Part shown: positions 8,167 to 17,681 of the stretch, piece after piece
How positions within the stretch are numbered: position 1 is the stretch's first letter
Layout: every line of letters begins with the position of its first letter
Notes under the pieces: model-generated
What the model saw: only the letters and a program-made list of their open reading frames with translations
Databases searched by the model: none
Told to the model about the DNA's origin: nothing
Assembly: GCF_016469035.1 (NCBI RefSeq)
Contig: NZ_JAEHJZ010000050.1
Coordinates: forward strand, 1 to 50,099
Origin: Gelidibacter salicanalis
Lineage (GTDB): Bacteria > Bacteroidota > Bacteroidia > Flavobacteriales > Flavobacteriaceae
Reading direction: 5' to 3'
Length of the DNA stretch: 50,099 bases
Program-made: the position numbers and the translations under genes

Positions 8167-10482
8167 TTAGCCTAACACATCCAATTTTGCAAAGCGCAAC
8201 AACAATTTTTTAACCCCACCGTGCTCAAAATTTATTTCAGCTTTGGTATCTGTGCCCACGCCTTCAATCTTCAATACTTCTCCTTTACCAAAACGCATAT
8301 GCTCTACCACATTACCCACCGTCAACTTGCCATCAAAGAGATTCACATCAGGACTTCCTGTTGATTTTCCTATAGGTTTTAGTTTTGCAGGGGGAATAAA
8401 TTTAGCCGGTTTTTCTTCAGATCTTCGCTTGGTAGGTTTTTTAAATCGGATTTGATTAGGCTCTATATCCCCAAAAATATCAGCGGAAAGCATCGGATTA
8501 AAACGTTTGTCATCAATAGGTGTTAATACCTCCAAGAAGTTTTCATCAATTTCTTCAATAAATCGGCTTGGTTCCGCATCAATTAATTTACCCCAACGGT
8601 AGCGGGACATGGTATAGGTTAAATAGGCTTGTGTTTCTGCCCTGGTTAAGGCCACGTAGAATAGGCGTCGCTCCTCCTCCAACTCACTACGCGTATTCAT
8701 GCTCATCCCACTTGGAAAGAGGTCTTCTTCCATCCCCACAATATACACATACGGAAACTCCAATCCTTTAGCCAAGTGAATAGTCATTAAAGCCACATGG
8801 TCTGCATCGCCTTTATCAGCATCCAAATCAGTGGCCAAGGCCACATCCTCTAAAAACTCTGGTAAGGATCCTGTAGCGTCCGCCAATTCTTCCTGACCTT
8901 CTACAAAATCCTTGATACCATTAAGGAGTTCTTCAATATTCTCCATTTTGGCAATGCCTTCAGGCGTACCATCATTTTTAAATTCTTTGATAAGACCGGT
9001 CACCTTGGTCACGTGTTCTGCCAAATCAAAAGCGTTGGCTGTTTGGTTCATCACCTGAAAACTTTCGATCATGGTGACAAAATTCATAAGCTTATTCTTG
9101 GTGCCTGAGTTGATATTGATTTCTACTTTATCAATATGTTTCATCACATCAAAAATGGAACGGTTATACCCATTGGCCGCCACTACCAAACGGTCTATTG
9201 TAGTTTGACCAATACCCCGACCCGGAAAATTAATAACGCGTTTCAACGCTTCCTCATCTGCTGGATTGATGATCAATCTTAAATAAGACAGGACATCTTT
9301 AATCTCCTTACGTTGGTAAAAAGACTGTCCACCATAAATTCTGTAAGGAATATTGCGCTTCCGCAAAGCGTCCTCCATAGCACGAGATTGGGCATTGGTG
9401 CGGTACAAAATGGCAAAATCGCTGTTATTGAGCTGATGCTCCATTTTATTTTCATAGATGGAACTTGCCACAAAACGACCTTCATCACCATCAGTCATCA
9501 ATCTGTTGACTTTAATTTTTGGGCCGTCATCATTGGCAGTCCATACCACTTTTTCAAGTTTGGTCTGGTTTTTATCAATGATGGAATTTGCCGCATTGAC
9601 AATATTTTTGGTCGATCTGTAGTTCTGTTCCAAACGGAACATCTTTACATCGTCATAATCCTTCTGAAAGTTTAAAATATTATTGATATTGGCACCTCTA
9701 AATGCATAAATACTTTGTGCATCATCACCCACCACACAAATATTTTGAAATTTATCAGATAACGCGCGCACAATCAGGTATTGGGAGTGGTTGGTATCTT
9801 GGTACTCATCTACCAAGATATAACGGAACCGATTTTGATATTTTGCGAGCACATCAGGAAAACGCGTCAACAGCTCATTGGTTTTTAATAATAAATCATC
9901 AAAATCCATAGCGCCGGCCTTAAAACAACGATCCACATAATTTTTATAGATATCTCCCATTCTTGGGCGTTTGGCCATGGTATCTGCTTCAATTAAATCG
10001 GTGTTCTGAAAGTAAGCTTTTACAGTAATCAAACTATTTTTATAAGATGAAATTCTTGAACTGATCTGTTTGGTTTTGTAAATATCTTTATCAAGACCCA
10101 TTTCTTTTATAATGGCCGACACCAGACGTTGCGAATCCTGTGCATCATAAATGGTGAAATTACTTGGATACCCTAATCTATCTGCTTCAATACGCAGAAT
10201 TTTGGCAAAAACGGAGTGGAACGTTCCCATCCATAAATTCTTGGCCTCACTAGTGCCTACAATTTCAGAAATTCTGCCCTTCATTTCGCGAGCAGCCTTA
10301 TTGGTAAACGTCAAGGACAGAATGTTAAAAGGATCTACACCCTGACTCATTAAATAGGCAATTCTAATGGTCAGCACCCGAGTTTTGCCAGAACCGGCGC
10401 CTGCAATCACAATCATAGGGCCATCTTTTTGCAATGTTGGCGCTAGCTGTGCCTCGTTTAACTGACTTAAATACTTTTCCAA
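8167..10482 (-). CDS. UvrD/PcrA-family ATP-dependent DNA helicase
   Basis: A 771-residue superfamily 1A 3'-5' helicase acting in nucleotide excision and mismatch repair and in clearing recombinase filaments. Walker A AGAGSGKT is at residues 28-35, the Walker B VDEYQDTN motif near 225, followed by GDDAQSIYAFRGA, the QNYRS motif near 285 and MTIHLAKGLEFPYV near 565. The C-terminal VGNVVEHMRFGKGEVL segment (about 720-740) is the Tudor-like RNA-polymerase-interacting domain of PcrA/UvrD. Length is full. It stands alone, divergent from the M20 amidohydrolase gene. Confidence 0.95.
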   Translation of the reverse strand: MEKYLSQLNEAQLAPTLQKDGPMIVIAGAGSGKTRVLTIRIAYLMSQGVDPFNILSLTFTNKAAREMKGRISEIVGTSEAKNLWMGTFHSVFAKILRIEADRLGYPSNFTIYDAQDSQRLVSAIIKEMGLDKDIYKTKQISSRISSYKNSLITVKAYFQNTDLIEADTMAKRPRMGDIYKNYVDRCFKAGAMDFDDLLLKTNELLTRFPDVLAKYQNRFRYILVDEYQDTNHSQYLIVRALSDKFQNICVVGDDAQSIYAFRGANINNILNFQKDYDDVKMFRLEQNYRSTKNIVNAANSIIDKNQTKLEKVVWTANDDGPKIKVNRLMTDGDEGRFVASSIYENKMEHQLNNSDFAILYRTNAQSRAMEDALRKRNIPYRIYGGQSFYQRKEIKDVLSYLRLIINPADEEALKRVINFPGRGIGQTTIDRLVVAANGYNRSIFDVMKHIDKVEININSGTKNKLMNFVTMIESFQVMNQTANAFDLAEHVTKVTGLIKEFKNDGTPEGIAKMENIEELLNGIKDFVEGQEELADATGSLPEFLEDVALATDLDADKGDADHVALMTIHLAKGLEFPYVYIVGMEEDLFPSGMSMNTRSELEEERRLFYVALTRAETQAYLTYTMSRYRWGKLIDAEPSRFIEEIDENFLEVLTPIDDKRFNPMLSADIFGDIEPNQIRFKKPTKRRSEEKPAKFIPPAKLKPIGKSTGSPDVNLFDGKLTVGNVVEHMRFGKGEVLKIEGVGTDTKAEINFEHGGVKKLLLRFAKLDVLG

Positions 10483-10628
10483 ATCTCTTCCATTTTTAAG
10501 AGTGTGAAATTAACCAAAGCTTCTGTTTTTAGTAAGCGTTTTTATTAATAATTATAAACAATTGCGATTGTTTTAACACTTTAAAATAATTTGAATACCT
10601 TTAAAACACTAATGCAACGCTATCTGCT

Positions 10629-11903
10629 ATGAAATACATTTTCTTCCTGACATCTCTTTTTGGATCTCTAGTGTTAAACGCCCAAAGTGATTTTGACACC
10701 GATATTAAAGCGATAGAGACTAAAGTAATTGAATGGCGACGTCACTTTCATGAGCATCCAGAACTGAGCAATCAGGAGTTTAAAACAGCTGAAAAAATTG
10801 CTCAACATTTAACCTCTCTGGGAATTGAAGTTCAGACAGGGGTTGGAAAAACGGGCGTGGTCGGACTTTTAACCGGAAACACCTTAGGGAAAGTGGTGGC
10901 GTTAAGAGCGGACATTGATGCACTTCCCGTAACTGAGCGTAATAATTTACCTTTTAAATCTACTGTTTTGGCAGAGTTTATGGGAACCAAAACAGGCGTG
11001 ATGCATGCCTGCGGCCACGACACACACACAGCCATTTTAATGGGGGTTGCAGAAGTATTATCCAAGCACAAAGACAAAATTAACGGTACTATTAAATTTA
11101 TTTTTCAGCCTGCGGAAGAAGGGCCGCCACCAGGAGAAGAAGGCGGTGCTAAACTCATGATTAAAGAAGGGGTTTTAGAAAATCCACAAGTCGATGCTAT
11201 TTTCGGATTGCATATCAACTCAGCTACACCCGTTGGCACACTCAAATATAAACCAGGCGGGATAATGGCTGCGGTAGAACGTTTTGTAATCAATGTAACA
11301 GGCAAACAATCTCATGGCTCCCAACCGTGGTCTGGCGTGGATCCTATTTTAATCTCCGCGAAAATTATCGATGGACTGCAAACCATCGTCAGCAGAGAAT
11401 TAGATTTAACAAAGGAAGCTGCGGTTATAACGGTAGGCAAAATAACGAGTGGTGTACGCTTTAATATTATTCCTGAAAGCGCAGAAATGATAGGAACCGT
11501 GCGCTCTTTAGACGCAGATATGAAAACTAAAATCATCAAGCGTATGACTGAAATGACAGAAACCATCGCCAAAGCTTACGGTGGCGAAGCCAACATTCGT
11601 TTTGAGAACAATACCTCAATCACGTATAATGACCCGGATTTAACTGCTAAAATGCTACCAACATTGCAAAAAGTAGCAGGGCCTGAACATGTGCTGATAA
11701 CTAAAGCCGTTACTGGGGGTGAGGATTTTTCGTATTTTCAGGAAGTTGTGCCTGGGCTCTATTTCTTTTTGGGCGGAATGACGCCCGGCAATACCGAGGT
11801 TTTTCCGCATCACACTCCAGACTTTGTTATTGACGAAAGCGGCATGTTATTGGGCGTTAAAACGATGGCACAACTGGCAATTGACTATTTGAATCAGCCT
11901 TAA
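10629..11903 (+). CDS. Secreted M20 family metallo-amidohydrolase
   Basis: A 424-residue exported hydrolase of the M20D group (IAA-amino acid/hippurate hydrolase-like), cleaving N-acyl amino acids or small amide bonds. A signal peptide covers residues 1-19, ending LNAQ. Metal-binding motifs are visible: HEHPELS (about 41-47), MHACGHDTH (about 124-132) and FQPAEEG (about 160-166), with GGEDFSYF near the C-terminus. The lid/dimerisation domain lies in the middle. It is a single gene, and the substrate is unknown. Confidence 0.92.
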   Translation: MKYIFFLTSLFGSLVLNAQSDFDTDIKAIETKVIEWRRHFHEHPELSNQEFKTAEKIAQHLTSLGIEVQTGVGKTGVVGLLTGNTLGKVVALRADIDALPVTERNNLPFKSTVLAEFMGTKTGVMHACGHDTHTAILMGVAEVLSKHKDKINGTIKFIFQPAEEGPPPGEEGGAKLMIKEGVLENPQVDAIFGLHINSATPVGTLKYKPGGIMAAVERFVINVTGKQSHGSQPWSGVDPILISAKIIDGLQTIVSRELDLTKEAAVITVGKITSGVRFNIIPESAEMIGTVRSLDADMKTKIIKRMTEMTETIAKAYGGEANIRFENNTSITYNDPDLTAKMLPTLQKVAGPEHVLITKAVTGGEDFSYFQEVVPGLYFFLGGMTPGNTEVFPHHTPDFVIDESGMLLGVKTMAQLAIDYLNQP

Positions 11904-11947
11904 GCGAGGTTATCAAGAAAATCTTTATAACCTATAGAGTCTAACCT

Positions 11948-13516
11948 TTATTTTTTTCCATCTCCTGTGAGTACACTGATCAATCCCGACCGAATACTAA
12001 GCCATAGAAAATTGAATATAGACTTTGTATGATTGCGCTCTATACCCACCTTAAAACCTTCCCTAAAACCGTCTGAAGATGAATTACTATCCTTTTTAAT
12101 AAAGAGATTGGCAATAGCAGATAAAACTTTATTTTTATCTTTACCCTCTTTAGTTAAGACAATCACTTTAAACTCCTCATAATTCACCCTCATATCTACC
12201 CTAGAAGTATTGGCGTCTCCAGAAATGGTGGCGTAAGTTTTTAAAAGTTCGCCTTCAAATTGCACCTTTAAATTGGGTTTTGAAAACGGATTCAAATCTG
12301 GCGCAGGAAGTCTGCCAATATCCACTTTAAATACAAATGCGTCATTGACATCATTAACATCAAAACTCCAATCTACTTTTATAGGGGTTTTTGCCATAAA
12401 AATAGCATCAATTTTCAAACGCGTCTTTTCTGGACTAGCATACGTATTACTGATATTCTTAATATCAGCATTCATTTCTGTGAATGAAATTTTACCAGCT
12501 TCCATCTCTGCATTTACCTTTTCAGAATAGACAATGCTTGCATTTTTTAAACTCACCTCACTTAAAGTTAAATTAAATGTAAGTTCTCTTAATGTTTTAC
12601 TATAGAGGTTTTTGCGTGTAAAATCATCAGCTACCAATTTATTTCTATAGATGCGCATTTCAGGACTATCAAGAATTATTTTCGGACTTTTAAAATAGAA
12701 AATGGAATCCTGTTCATACCCAAATTCTTGAGCCTCCAAAACCAATGAAGGAATGGTTACATCAAAATGATCGCGTTCAACACTAATCATTTGGGTCATC
12801 TTTGCCATGGAGTATTTGGTATACAAATGCAGCTGATTAAACGCGGCTTTATCTTGGGTGATGGTTGCTGATGCTACGCTTAAATTTTCATAGTCTCCCA
12901 CAACATAGAACAAGTCGTTATAAGAGAGATTGTAATCACCATAATTAAAAGGAATGCGCCTTTTTACAGAAGCAGCATTTACCTGAATATCCATCACATT
13001 GGCGGTCAGATTTTTTGTATGTAGCAAAAGTGAGTCTGTTTCGATGTTCTTAATATGAAGCTCCCCGTTTTGGATGTTAAAACGCCCTACCTTCACATCT
13101 TGCTTGAGCTGTTCTAAGGCCGAATATTTGTATTCATCTTTAGGAATAGCGCTATTGTGATTATAAAGCAACTTCGGACTCCTTAACTGTATACTTTCCA
13201 CATAGATATTATCATTCACTAGGTAATTCCAATACCCAAATCCATCCACTAAAAGCGTATCCAATATGAGTTCTGAATTGATCTGTGAGGTATGACTCCC
13301 CCTGTTTGTAATTTTAGGCCCCACCATGACGACACTACCGCGCCAGACATCTACATCAACCGATTTATAGTCTACACTGATGGTTTCAGGAAGGTCCTCT
13401 TTTAAAAACTTTTCAAGCTTTGAAGAAATCATGGCATTCGCCACAAAATAACCTACAATACCGATTACTAATAGCGTCAGTATCGTTATCAACGTAATTT
13501 TTAAAGGTCTATTCAT
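11948..13516 (-). CDS. AsmA-like / DUF748-like membrane-anchored protein
   Basis: A 522-residue protein with one N-terminal membrane helix (about residues 7-28), followed by a long beta-rich periplasmic region with the repeating amphipathic pattern of AsmA/TamB-type bridge proteins. These proteins are implicated in phospholipid transport or outer-membrane assembly. No enzyme motif is visible. The family name is inferred from the architecture (the VDVWRGSVVMVGPKI start of the periplasmic part), and the precise role is unknown. It is convergent with the M20 gene and only 44 bases from its stop. Confidence 0.7.
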   Translation of the reverse strand: MNRPLKITLITILTLLVIGIVGYFVANAMISSKLEKFLKEDLPETISVDYKSVDVDVWRGSVVMVGPKITNRGSHTSQINSELILDTLLVDGFGYWNYLVNDNIYVESIQLRSPKLLYNHNSAIPKDEYKYSALEQLKQDVKVGRFNIQNGELHIKNIETDSLLLHTKNLTANVMDIQVNAASVKRRIPFNYGDYNLSYNDLFYVVGDYENLSVASATITQDKAAFNQLHLYTKYSMAKMTQMISVERDHFDVTIPSLVLEAQEFGYEQDSIFYFKSPKIILDSPEMRIYRNKLVADDFTRKNLYSKTLRELTFNLTLSEVSLKNASIVYSEKVNAEMEAGKISFTEMNADIKNISNTYASPEKTRLKIDAIFMAKTPIKVDWSFDVNDVNDAFVFKVDIGRLPAPDLNPFSKPNLKVQFEGELLKTYATISGDANTSRVDMRVNYEEFKVIVLTKEGKDKNKVLSAIANLFIKKDSNSSSDGFREGFKVGIERNHTKSIFNFLWLSIRSGLISVLTGDGKK

Positions 13517-13686
13517 GAGTTAAAGATATACTTTTAGCGATATATTTTAAAAAAAATTAAATCAAAAAATGCTAAAGCGTAACAAGCCCAATTTCTGAGG
13601 CTCGGAAATTCTGTTTTTTTACAATTCTTTACCAAATTTTAAAAAAAACATCTTATGTTTGATAAAACTTAACACCCACTACACCC

Positions 13687-14205
13687 TTGGAGACAAAACT
13701 CATTGACGCCTTACTCTATGCAATTCCCGCTGTAATTACAGGTCTGGTCGCTTATTATTTTTTTAAAGAGCACACTAAACACGAAAATGGCAGAAGACGT
13801 TTTTTACTAAAAAAGGACATGCAAGTAAACGCCATGCCCTTGCGCTTGCAAGCCTATGAACGCATGGCTATTTTTTTAGAGCGCATTACGCCTTCCAAAC
13901 TAATTGTAAGGGTAACACCAACGTCTTCAAATAAAGATGATTATGAGTCTTTACTTATAGCGAGCATTGAACAGGAATTTGAACATAATTTATCGCAACA
14001 AATCTACATTACCGACGAGTGTTGGAACATTATATCTGCTGCTAAAAACGCCACAATTCAACTCATCAGAAAAGCGAGTCTCTTAGAAAAAACAGACACT
14101 GCCGACAAATTGAGAGAAGTTGTTTTGACTGAAATGATGGAAAAACGCGCCCCTAGTGACGCTGCCCTATCTTATATTAAACAAGAGGTGAGTGCCATGT
14201 GGTAA
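13687..14205 (+). CDS. Hypothetical membrane-anchored protein
   Basis: A 172-residue protein with one N-terminal transmembrane helix (about residues 7-26, ending YYFFKEH) and a charged helical cytosolic part. The TTG start is the only upstream start that includes the complete helix. The MPLRLQAYERMAIFLERI segment is typical of an uncharacterised flavobacterial family, and I cannot assign a function. Its stop codon is six bases from the end of the decayed patatin copy on the other strand. Confidence 0.75.
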   Translation: METKLIDALLYAIPAVITGLVAYYFFKEHTKHENGRRRFLLKKDMQVNAMPLRLQAYERMAIFLERITPSKLIVRVTPTSSNKDDYESLLIASIEQEFEHNLSQQIYITDECWNIISAAKNATIQLIRKASLLEKTDTADKLREVVLTEMMEKRAPSDAALSYIKQEVSAMW

Positions 14206-14210
14206 ACCCA

Positions 14211-14551
14211 TCACAACTCCACTTCGTGTAGTTCAGCTGCGTGTTTTAATTTAGCATAGTTAATCTTGCTCCTACCATTCTGTCATTAACGGCTTATTAA
14301 ACATCAACGAATTCTCTATCAGTATTATGGGTATACAATACAAATTCAGCTTTACATTATTATTAATGCCCGCCAATTGACCAGTGGCGACATCACTCTT
14401 TTCAACCTGATCCATTAAATATGAGTATAGATTGATCATCAATGAAAATGGATTTTTACCTAGTACCTTATCGCCTTCCATCAAATACTGGGCAGCACCC
14501 CCAAAAGACACCTTTACTACCACCTCCTGAAATCACTAAGGCTTTCTTCAT
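14211..14551 (-). pseudogene. Decayed tandem copy of the patatin-like phospholipase
   Basis: The ATG at 14549-14551 abuts the TAA of the intact patatin gene. The first codons read MKKALVISGGGSKGVF, closely matching the intact paralogue. The frame then shifts (two bases lost) and resumes as GGAAQYLMEG. About 190 residues corresponding to the catalytic serine and aspartate regions are missing. The C-terminal part is recognisable from NPFSLMINLYSYLMDQVE to NSLMFNKPLMTEW. There a Trp codon has become TAG, and a further frameshift precedes a remnant resembling the paralogue's FAKYKDEQ tail, ending near 14211. No functional enzyme can be made from it. Confidence 0.85.
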
Positions 14552-15466
14552 TTATTCGGTTTTCTCTGGCTCTAAAGGACTCAATTGTTCATCTTTATAC
14601 TTGGCAAAATCAAACCCACTCTGCCACCATGAGGTCATTTTTTCTTTATTAAAAACTAAGGAATTGGTTGTCAAGACCGTTGGTGTATAGTAAAAATTGA
14701 TAATCGTATCATGATTTTTGGCTACAAACTTCCCGATGCGGATGTTTTGAAACTCAATTCTATCCAGCATAAATGAAAACATATTGGTCAATAAAGAGAA
14801 GGCATTTAAAGATGGCATTCTATTAAGCTGTGTCACTTCTGTTTGCAAAACAATTGCATCTACAACTGTCGCGCCCCTTTTAATAGCCTCTTCTATGGGC
14901 ACCATCGACCCTAACCCGCCATCTGCATACTCGCAGCCATTCTTTTTGACCAAAGACATAAAGGGCGTGTAGTTGCACGAAATCCAAACCCATTCCATAA
15001 ACTCTTCATAGTCAAAATCCTTTACCGATTTATATTCCACCTGATTGAGCGACAGATTAGAAACCGTCACCACCACATCACTCTTTAAGGCCTTTAAAAC
15101 CTCAAACCCCTCTTCCGTAACATGAGACCGAATGAGCTTTTTTAAATTGTGACTTTCGCCAAAAGTTTTACTTCCACTGAAGAGATTTCGTAAAACATTG
15201 ACATGATTGATACTAATGGTCTCTATGCCATTTTTTCGTTTGATATTAAAAGGACAGACATTAAATATTGCCTCTTGGGTAACATTAGTGTAAATCTCTT
15301 TAATCTCTTTTACCTTATTTAGAGCCAAATGAGACACCAACAAACTCCCCGTAGACGTGCCAATATAAAGGTCGTAGTCCAGCTTTTTGTTCTCAATAAG
15401 GTATTGCGCCACACCTCCCGCAAACGCTCCTTTACTTCCTCCGCCTGATATCACTAATGCTCTCAT
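14552..15466 (-). CDS. Patatin-like phospholipase family protein
   Basis: A 304-residue lipid acyl hydrolase without a signal peptide. The oxyanion-hole motif GGGSKG is at residues 8-13, the nucleophile elbow GTSTG at 36-40 (Ser38) and the catalytic Asp in DGG at 182-184, so the Ser-Asp dyad is complete. It is a second gene in an operon: its ATG directly abuts the stop of the M1 aminopeptidase gene upstream, and a decayed duplicate abuts its own stop. Substrate is unknown; membrane phospholipids are likely. Confidence 0.9.
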   Translation of the reverse strand: MRALVISGGGSKGAFAGGVAQYLIENKKLDYDLYIGTSTGSLLVSHLALNKVKEIKEIYTNVTQEAIFNVCPFNIKRKNGIETISINHVNVLRNLFSGSKTFGESHNLKKLIRSHVTEEGFEVLKALKSDVVVTVSNLSLNQVEYKSVKDFDYEEFMEWVWISCNYTPFMSLVKKNGCEYADGGLGSMVPIEEAIKRGATVVDAIVLQTEVTQLNRMPSLNAFSLLTNMFSFMLDRIEFQNIRIGKFVAKNHDTIINFYYTPTVLTTNSLVFNKEKMTSWWQSGFDFAKYKDEQLSPLEPEKTE

Positions 15467-17485
15467 TTAATATTCATTATCTACTGTTATTTGATTCATA
15501 ACTTTATCTATAATTTCCTTGTACGACTCCACACTTTCCAGCTCTTCCATCATTTCTTTTGCGAATTTTTGAAAGCGCCAATTGTGATGGGTAGTCCCTT
15601 TGATTAAATTCTTTAAAGCAACCACATCATACCCCTTAAGCAATTTGAGATAATTAAAAGCATTCATCCGTAATTCGAACCCAAACTGAGGATCCGTATA
15701 ACTTTTCAACTCATCAAACACCGCCTCTTTCATATCTGGCTGATACTCTATGGTATTTAAATGTAAGGCCAACCAGAGCAATTTGACATTATAATCACTA
15801 AAACCATAGATATCTTTAGTCTGCTGCAAGTATTTAGCCCGATCCGCAGGGAAATTAACCCACAGGTTATACAGCGCTGTTTCAATAGTGATGTAAGACG
15901 CATCGTTTAACAAGGTTTCGTAGGTCGTTTTGTATTCAAAAGGAATAGTGGTCAATTGCTGCGCAATGGCTTGCCTTACCTCAAAACTGTTGTTAAAATC
16001 CTCCAACTTGATGGTATAGTTTTCCTGTGATAAAATTTTCACTTTTGCTTTGTCAGAAATACCAGAAACCAAATAATCTTGACATTTTGCAGGATATGTT
16101 TCGCAACTGACATCCATATATTCTCGGATAAACTCCGATTGCTTCAAACTTTTGACCATCGTGTCCTGAGGAAGCGCTACATCTTTCAGCCATACCTGTA
16201 CAAATGTTGTCAAATCCTGACCGCTTGCTTGTTCGACTTCTGTGATAAAATCAGACGTCTCCACGTTTTGAAACTGATGTGTATTCAAATAATTTTTTAC
16301 AGCGGACTTAAAAGCTTCGTCTCCCACCTCTTCACGCAACACATGCAACGCCCAACACCCTTTTTGATAAAAGGTTACACTACTCGATTGCGGATCGAGC
16401 AGAGACGTGCTTTTTCCTGTATTTTCTTGAGCCAGCAACTGTTGTGCGTAATCGTGCAGACGCCAGTAGTAATAAGCCTCCCCAAATACATCACGCTCCG
16501 CTAAAAGTGCATAATATGTTGCGAATCCTTCCTGCAGCCAATGATGCGTACCGCTAGTTGCCGTAACAAAATCCCCAAACCATTGATGCGCAAGCTCGTG
16601 CGCATTGACATTGACATAATTCCGGTCATTAAACCCAACAGCATCCACAACCAAAGCATCTGAAAAAATGGTCAACGTCGTATTTTCCATGCCCGAGTAC
16701 AGAAAATCCTTAACAGGCACCTGTCTATAAACCTCCCAAGGATAGGGCACACCGATTTCGGTCTCCAAAAAATCAAACATTTGCTTACTATACCGGTAGG
16801 TGGCGTCAACTTTAGCAGCATCGGCTGGAGTATAGTAATACTCCAAAGGGATGCCGCTTGCTGACTCTTCCGTTTTTTGACTGTAGCGACCTATAACAAG
16901 CGCAACGAGATAGCTACTCATAGGAGCATTCATGTCGTATTGCCATGTGCTACGACCCTGATCAAGAGAATCCTTTTTTATAAGCTTCCCGTTCGACAAC
17001 ACCTGATAAGCATCGTCGTACGAAACAGACAGATCAAACTCAATCTTCTCATTCATATCATCAATACTTGGCAACCAATTGCTGGTATATTTGCCCTGAC
17101 CTTGGGTCCAGATTTGTTCTCCCACAAAATAAAGTGCTGTTTTAGGCTTAGCAGCATACCAAAACTGCAATTCATAGCTGTAGTTCTCTAGAAAATTACT
17201 CAAGATAATGATTTTGTCGGCTTCAATCCGAAAATCGAACTCCACCTCTGAACCACTCGTAAGATTCTTTACTTTCAAGCTTTTGAAGTCCATGTTTACG
17301 GCATCTAAATAGATGGAATCGGTGTTTTTTGAGATTTTTAAACGAACAGAAAGATCACCAGATACTTCACCAGGTTCACCAAAACTAATATCGGCCTCAA
17401 TTTTTTCAAAATCGACATAACCTATCTGCTGCGCCGACACCATTACAGAAAAAAGAATAAAGAAAAGGGATACCAAGCGTCTCAT
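15467..17485 (-). CDS. M1 family metallopeptidase (aminopeptidase)
   Basis: A 672-residue exported zinc aminopeptidase. The signal peptide is residues 1-19 (ending VSAQ). The N-terminal beta domain is followed by an SGMENT motif at 264-269 (GAMEN-type exopeptidase motif), zinc ligands HELAH at 296-300 and Glu319 in the WLQEG motif, and a helical C-terminal domain. It should remove N-terminal residues from peptides in the periplasm. First gene of the transcript with the patatin pair. Divergent from recG. Confidence 0.92.
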   Translation of the reverse strand: MRRLVSLFFILFSVMVSAQQIGYVDFEKIEADISFGEPGEVSGDLSVRLKISKNTDSIYLDAVNMDFKSLKVKNLTSGSEVEFDFRIEADKIIILSNFLENYSYELQFWYAAKPKTALYFVGEQIWTQGQGKYTSNWLPSIDDMNEKIEFDLSVSYDDAYQVLSNGKLIKKDSLDQGRSTWQYDMNAPMSSYLVALVIGRYSQKTEESASGIPLEYYYTPADAAKVDATYRYSKQMFDFLETEIGVPYPWEVYRQVPVKDFLYSGMENTTLTIFSDALVVDAVGFNDRNYVNVNAHELAHQWFGDFVTATSGTHHWLQEGFATYYALLAERDVFGEAYYYWRLHDYAQQLLAQENTGKSTSLLDPQSSSVTFYQKGCWALHVLREEVGDEAFKSAVKNYLNTHQFQNVETSDFITEVEQASGQDLTTFVQVWLKDVALPQDTMVKSLKQSEFIREYMDVSCETYPAKCQDYLVSGISDKAKVKILSQENYTIKLEDFNNSFEVRQAIAQQLTTIPFEYKTTYETLLNDASYITIETALYNLWVNFPADRAKYLQQTKDIYGFSDYNVKLLWLALHLNTIEYQPDMKEAVFDELKSYTDPQFGFELRMNAFNYLKLLKGYDVVALKNLIKGTTHHNWRFQKFAKEMMEELESVESYKEIIDKVMNQITVDNEY

Positions 17486-17681
17486 AAAAAGTATTAACTA
17501 AGATGCCACCAAAATAAGAAAAATATATCGCTATAAGTCAATAGAAGCCCATCTTTAAGCATAGCAGTTTCACATAAAGTACTGATCTATTTCTATAAAC
17601 CGCAAATTCTGCCAGCCTGAAGCGCAATTCAATCACAAATGGGATTTTTACATTCAAAGGAATTGGTTTAAATTCGCAACT

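Noticed and set aside
14272-14523. A free-standing 83-residue gene
   Set aside because: It is the mid-frame part of the decayed patatin copy; homologous sequence continues in other frames on both sides.
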